Positions 61,656 to 64,000 of a stretch of 64,000 nt of DNA are shown in pieces. Position 1 is the stretch's first letter. Every line of letters begins with the position of its first letter. Position numbers and translations under genes: made by a program. The notes beneath the pieces are model-generated. The model saw nothing but the letters and a program-made list of their open reading frames with translations, searched no databases and was not told the origin of the DNA. Origin of the DNA: Pseudomonas sp. C1C7 (GTDB lineage: Bacteria > Pseudomonadota > Gammaproteobacteria > Pseudomonadales > Pseudomonadaceae); assembly GCF_013359595.1 (NCBI RefSeq), contig NZ_JABFMP010000033.1:16281-80280 (forward strand), read 5' to 3'.

Positions 61656-61841
61656 AAAGCGGCCGCCACAGGAACCGGTTGTGTCGGGTGTTTTTTTGAA
61701 GCGCGCCGACTTTTCCAACCGAAGTGCTTAGTGCCATCACGCTAAGGTGCATGCCCGCTATACCCCGGGATGATATCGATGCCGATCCCCTCCCCTCACA
61801 CTCTCCCCATGGGCAAACCGCCCCTCACCAGGAGAGTGACC

Positions 61842-62783
61842 ATGACTACCTACCTGAACCATTTCGCCCAGAAGTCTGAGGCTCAGCCTGTCTCGCAAGC
61901 CCAGGCGACCGAGTATCAGATCCCTTCGCGCTACGCCGTGCGGGTTGGTGATATCGATGTGATGGTGATCAGCGACGGCGTCCTGCCGCTGCCGACCGAA
62001 ACCATGTCCACCAACGCCGACCCGCAAGCGCGCAAGGCGTGGTTCAAGCAAATGTTCCTGGGCCCCGACGCCTTCGACTGGGCGCTGAACGTGCTGGTGG
62101 TGCGCAGCGGCGAGCAGATCATCCTGGTCGACGCGGGCCTGGGCGGTCAGTTCCCCGGCTTCCCGCGCGCCGGGCAGTTCCCCAAACGCCTGGCGGCGGC
62201 CGGCATCGATCTGGCGTCCGTCACCGACATCGTGATCACCCACATGCACATGGACCACATCGGCGGGCTGCTGGTCGATGACGTGAAGAACAAACTGAGC
62301 CCGGACGTGCGCATCCACGTGGCGAAAACCGAGGTGGACTTCTGGGCCGAACCCGACTTCACCCACACCGACATGCCGGCACCGGTGCCGGACGTGCTGC
62401 GGGCAACCGCCAATGCCTTCATCAAAGAGTTTTCCAGCAAGGTACGCACCTTCGAAGACCAGCACGAAGTAGCGCCAGGCGTGGTCGCCAAAATGACCGG
62501 CGGCCACACCCCGGGACACTGCGTGGTCTACGTGCAATCCGGCGGAGAAAAGCTGACCTTCGCCGGTGACGCCCTGTTCCCGGTTGCCTTCGAACACCCG
62601 GATTGGCACAACGGCTTCGAACATGACCCAGAAGAATCGGTTCGCGTACGGGTCCGTCTGATGCAAGAAGCGGCGGCGAGCGGCGAGTTGTTTGTCGCCA
62701 CGCACCTGCCCTTCCCGTCCGTTGGCCGAGTGGCGCTGGATGGTGATGCGTTTCGTTGGGTGGCGGCGTTCTGGGATTTCTAA
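61842..62783 (+). CDS. Metallo-beta-lactamase-fold hydrolase
   Basis: A 313-residue MBL-fold protein with the zinc motif THMHMDHIGG (about residue 138), GGHTPGHCVVY, the bridging Asp in FAGDALFP, and a late His in VATHLPFPSVG. Gly/Pro-rich N-terminus with YAVRVGDIDVMVISDGVLPL matches N-acyl-homoserine-lactonase-like and alkylsulfatase-like subgroups without deciding between them. The ATG at 61842 has AGGAGA upstream. No signal peptide was recognised. It stands alone. Confidence 0.87.
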   Translation: MTTYLNHFAQKSEAQPVSQAQATEYQIPSRYAVRVGDIDVMVISDGVLPLPTETMSTNADPQARKAWFKQMFLGPDAFDWALNVLVVRSGEQIILVDAGLGGQFPGFPRAGQFPKRLAAAGIDLASVTDIVITHMHMDHIGGLLVDDVKNKLSPDVRIHVAKTEVDFWAEPDFTHTDMPAPVPDVLRATANAFIKEFSSKVRTFEDQHEVAPGVVAKMTGGHTPGHCVVYVQSGGEKLTFAGDALFPVAFEHPDWHNGFEHDPEESVRVRVRLMQEAAASGELFVATHLPFPSVGRVALDGDAFRWVAAFWDF

Positions 62784-62810
62784 TCGTTAGCCGATGATTT
62801 AACGGGCGAC

Positions 62811-62838
62811 GTGGTGAGGGGATTTATCCCCTCACCAC
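62811..62838. repeat. Perfect hairpin GTGGTGAGGGGAT/ATCCCCTCACCAC
   Basis: 13-bp arms with a two-base loop (TT), 27 bases after the MBL stop codon. Related to the 61621-61655 hairpin. Probably a terminator-like repeat. Confidence 0.8.
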
Positions 62839-63008
62839 TGAAAAGTGCAAGGCATAACTTTCGAGAACTATCTTTAGTTCAGTTTAATGGCACAGACAAA
62901 TAACCCTGAATTCCCGCCAAACCCTGATTCCGCATTTGACTGACTATACGTTTTAAAAAACAATCCTCTAACTTGCCCCCCAAACTTTGCCGCACAGGAC
63001 TGTACGAC

Positions 63009-63524
63009 ATGAATTCGATTACAGGGACTTCCTTTAACCACAATGCAACTCATACAAGAGAGTTGCTGTTGAACATACCGACAGCGCAACCGGTGAAAGC
63101 GGCCACCGAGCCAGCCACCGCACCAACGTCCATACCGCCCCGGGAATCGGTCAAGGTCAACCTGTCGCTGGAAGGCCTGAAAGCCTCTGCTTCATCCTCA
63201 GATACCAAGGCTTCGTCGGCAAAGGACGACGCCAAGATAGTGGAAAAAATCCGCAAGCAGATGCAGGAACTCCAGGAAAAAATCCAGGAACAACAGGCAC
63301 AATTGCAAGCCGTAGAAGCCAACCGCAACCTGTCCCCCGAAGAAAAGGCGCAGCGCGTCAGTGCAATCAACCAGGTATTGGCCGGACTCAACAGCTCACT
63401 GGCAAGTGCCACCGCACAGTTGATGTTGGCACTTAAAGGAACACCAAAAATGGAAGGTGGCGATGCAATACAGCCAATGCCTTTCGTTCGCCATGAAGAA
63501 ACAGCGCCGCCAACTAACAGCTGA
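63009..63524 (+). CDS. Coiled-coil protein, FlxA-like
   Basis: A 171-residue hydrophilic protein. The first ~75 residues are low-complexity Ala/Ser/Thr/Pro-rich. A strong coiled coil follows from about residue 77 (IVEKIRKQMQELQEKIQEQQ, then AQLQAVEANRNLSPEEKAQR and NQVLAGLNSSLASATAQLML). This resembles FlxA-like proteins. The ATG at 63009 is the first Met before the homologous part. No signal peptide. Nothing nearby suggests its job. Confidence 0.6.
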   Translation: MNSITGTSFNHNATHTRELLLNIPTAQPVKAATEPATAPTSIPPRESVKVNLSLEGLKASASSSDTKASSAKDDAKIVEKIRKQMQELQEKIQEQQAQLQAVEANRNLSPEEKAQRVSAINQVLAGLNSSLASATAQLMLALKGTPKMEGGDAIQPMPFVRHEETAPPTNS

Positions 63525-63558
63525 ACTTCCCCCTATCTTCATCGACACACTTCCCCCT

Positions 63559-63643
63559 GTAGGAGCTGTCGAGTGAAACGAGGCTGCGATCTTTTGATCC
63601 TGAAAATCAAAATCAAAAGATCGCAGCCTTCGGCAGCTCCTAC
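63559..63643. repeat. Long-hairpin repeat, copy 5
   Basis: Same family and orientation as 21580-21663: GTAGGAGCTGTCGAGTGAAA, then CGAGGCTGCGATCTTTTGAT, faces ATCAAAAGATCGCAGCCTTC, then GGCAGCTCCTAC. Confidence 0.8.
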
Positions 63644-63691
63644 ATTTGGATTGGGGGCTAGGCACAAAATCCGTGAACGTCCCCGAGCCAC

Positions 63692-63719
63692 TGTAGGAGC
63701 GAGCAGGCTCGCTCCTACA
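63692..63719. repeat. Compact REP hairpin
   Basis: TGTAGGAGCGAGCAGGCTCGCTCCTACA, given here in two parts: TGTAGGAGCGAG and CTCGCTCCTACA around CAGG. A minimal perfect stem of the GTAGGAGCGAG class. Confidence 0.8.
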
Positions 63720-63764
63720 GTGGGTTTGGGTACATTCGTGAAATCGCGTCGGATACGAGGCCGC

Positions 63765-63789
63765 CTTCGCGGGCAAGCCTCGCTCCTAC
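63765..63789. repeat. Single REP
   Basis: TTCGCGGGCAAGCCTCGCTC followed by CTAC, one arm of the class found as a pair at 53507-53596. The other arm is not seen. Confidence 0.65.
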
Positions 63790-63849
63790 GGGAACGCGTT
63801 CGTACAGGGGAATGCGAACAGCCGTCCAACAGGTCGAGTGTCAGCTCGC

Positions 63850-64000
63850 CTCGAGCGCTTTTGCTTTGGCTTTTGATTTTGATCCACCCGCCCCTTCGGC
63901 AGGCTGAGTGGAGGCATTTATCCGGGGGGCAGGCGCGCAGCGCCCTGCGGCGAAGCCGCACACATCGAGAGGAGGTGCAGCGAAGCAAACCGGAGGCGAT
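63850..64000. repeat. Part of a longer intergenic repeat, runs off the window
   Basis: No gene is supported here. The block contains CTTTTGATTTTGATCCACCC, GGCGCGCAGCGCCC hairpin-forming sequence, and AGAGGAGGTGCAGCGAAGCA near the end. Its start resembles the block at 21700. It looks like one end of a multi-copy Pseudomonas repeat, seen only in part. Confidence 0.4.

Overview
The window looks like chromosome from a fluorescent Pseudomonas (P. fluorescens group). The signs are high-GC coding sequence, many LysR regulators, REP/REPIN hairpins in most intergenic gaps, an OprD porin, and a Dmp-type phenol hydroxylase run by a DmpR-type activator. No rRNA, prophage or CRISPR array was seen. There is one tRNA, tRNA-Gln(TTG).

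Layout. 1-4.3 kb: a partial LysR gene divergent from a 2-hydroxycarboxylate (malate/citrate type) transporter, then a beta-propeller protein with a TPR/winged-helix regulator. 4.3-6.3 kb: a scar zone with REPs, an internally deleted IS4-type element, an orphan toxin tail with its immunity gene, and an IS5-transposase/regulator chimera. 6.3-19.2 kb: a contact-dependent inhibition locus on the minus strand (cdiB, a 3616-residue cdiA, cdiI). It has a sigma-70-type promoter overlapped by a palindrome and a terminator at the far end. 19.5-21.4 kb: a MarR regulator with a cysteine-rich tail, divergent from a secreted protein, a DUF2024 protein and the Rho inhibitor Rof. 21.8-27.2 kb: SDR/LysR pair, polyamine-binding protein, tRNA-Gln, amidase.

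27.4-37.7 kb is an aromatic-degradation island. DmpR is divergent from dmpKLMNOP, and the control region between them holds a near-consensus sigma-54 promoter and two DmpR-type upstream sites. An outer-membrane channel gene follows dmpP, and an OprD porin and a glutathione transferase lie beyond dmpR. No meta-cleavage genes and no dmpQ are in the window, so catechol is probably processed by enzymes encoded elsewhere. 37.8-41.4 kb: a small membrane protein, the reverse-transsulfuration pair (cystathionine beta-synthase and gamma-lyase) and a GFA-family protein.

41.4-46.8 kb is an acidic-amino-acid/amide unit (asparaginase, ABC transporter, divergent LysR). 47-53.5 kb holds a creatininase-family hydrolase with an MFS transporter and LysR, a LysR/MFS divergent pair, and yghU. 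53.6-54.7 kb encodes a tetraheme cytochrome c with a ferric-reductase-like membrane protein. 55-61.6 kb is an opine/imino-acid oxidase-like cluster: a VOC protein, a solute-binding protein, three flavoproteins and a divergent LysR. The window ends with a metallo-beta-lactamase-fold hydrolase, a coiled-coil FlxA-like protein and dense repeats.

The least ordinary parts are the CDI locus with its toxin-exchange scar, the MarR(Cys4)/secreted/DUF2024/Rof operon, the tetraheme/membrane cytochrome pair and the flavoprotein trio. All functions are inferred from sequence patterns read by eye; no database search was run.
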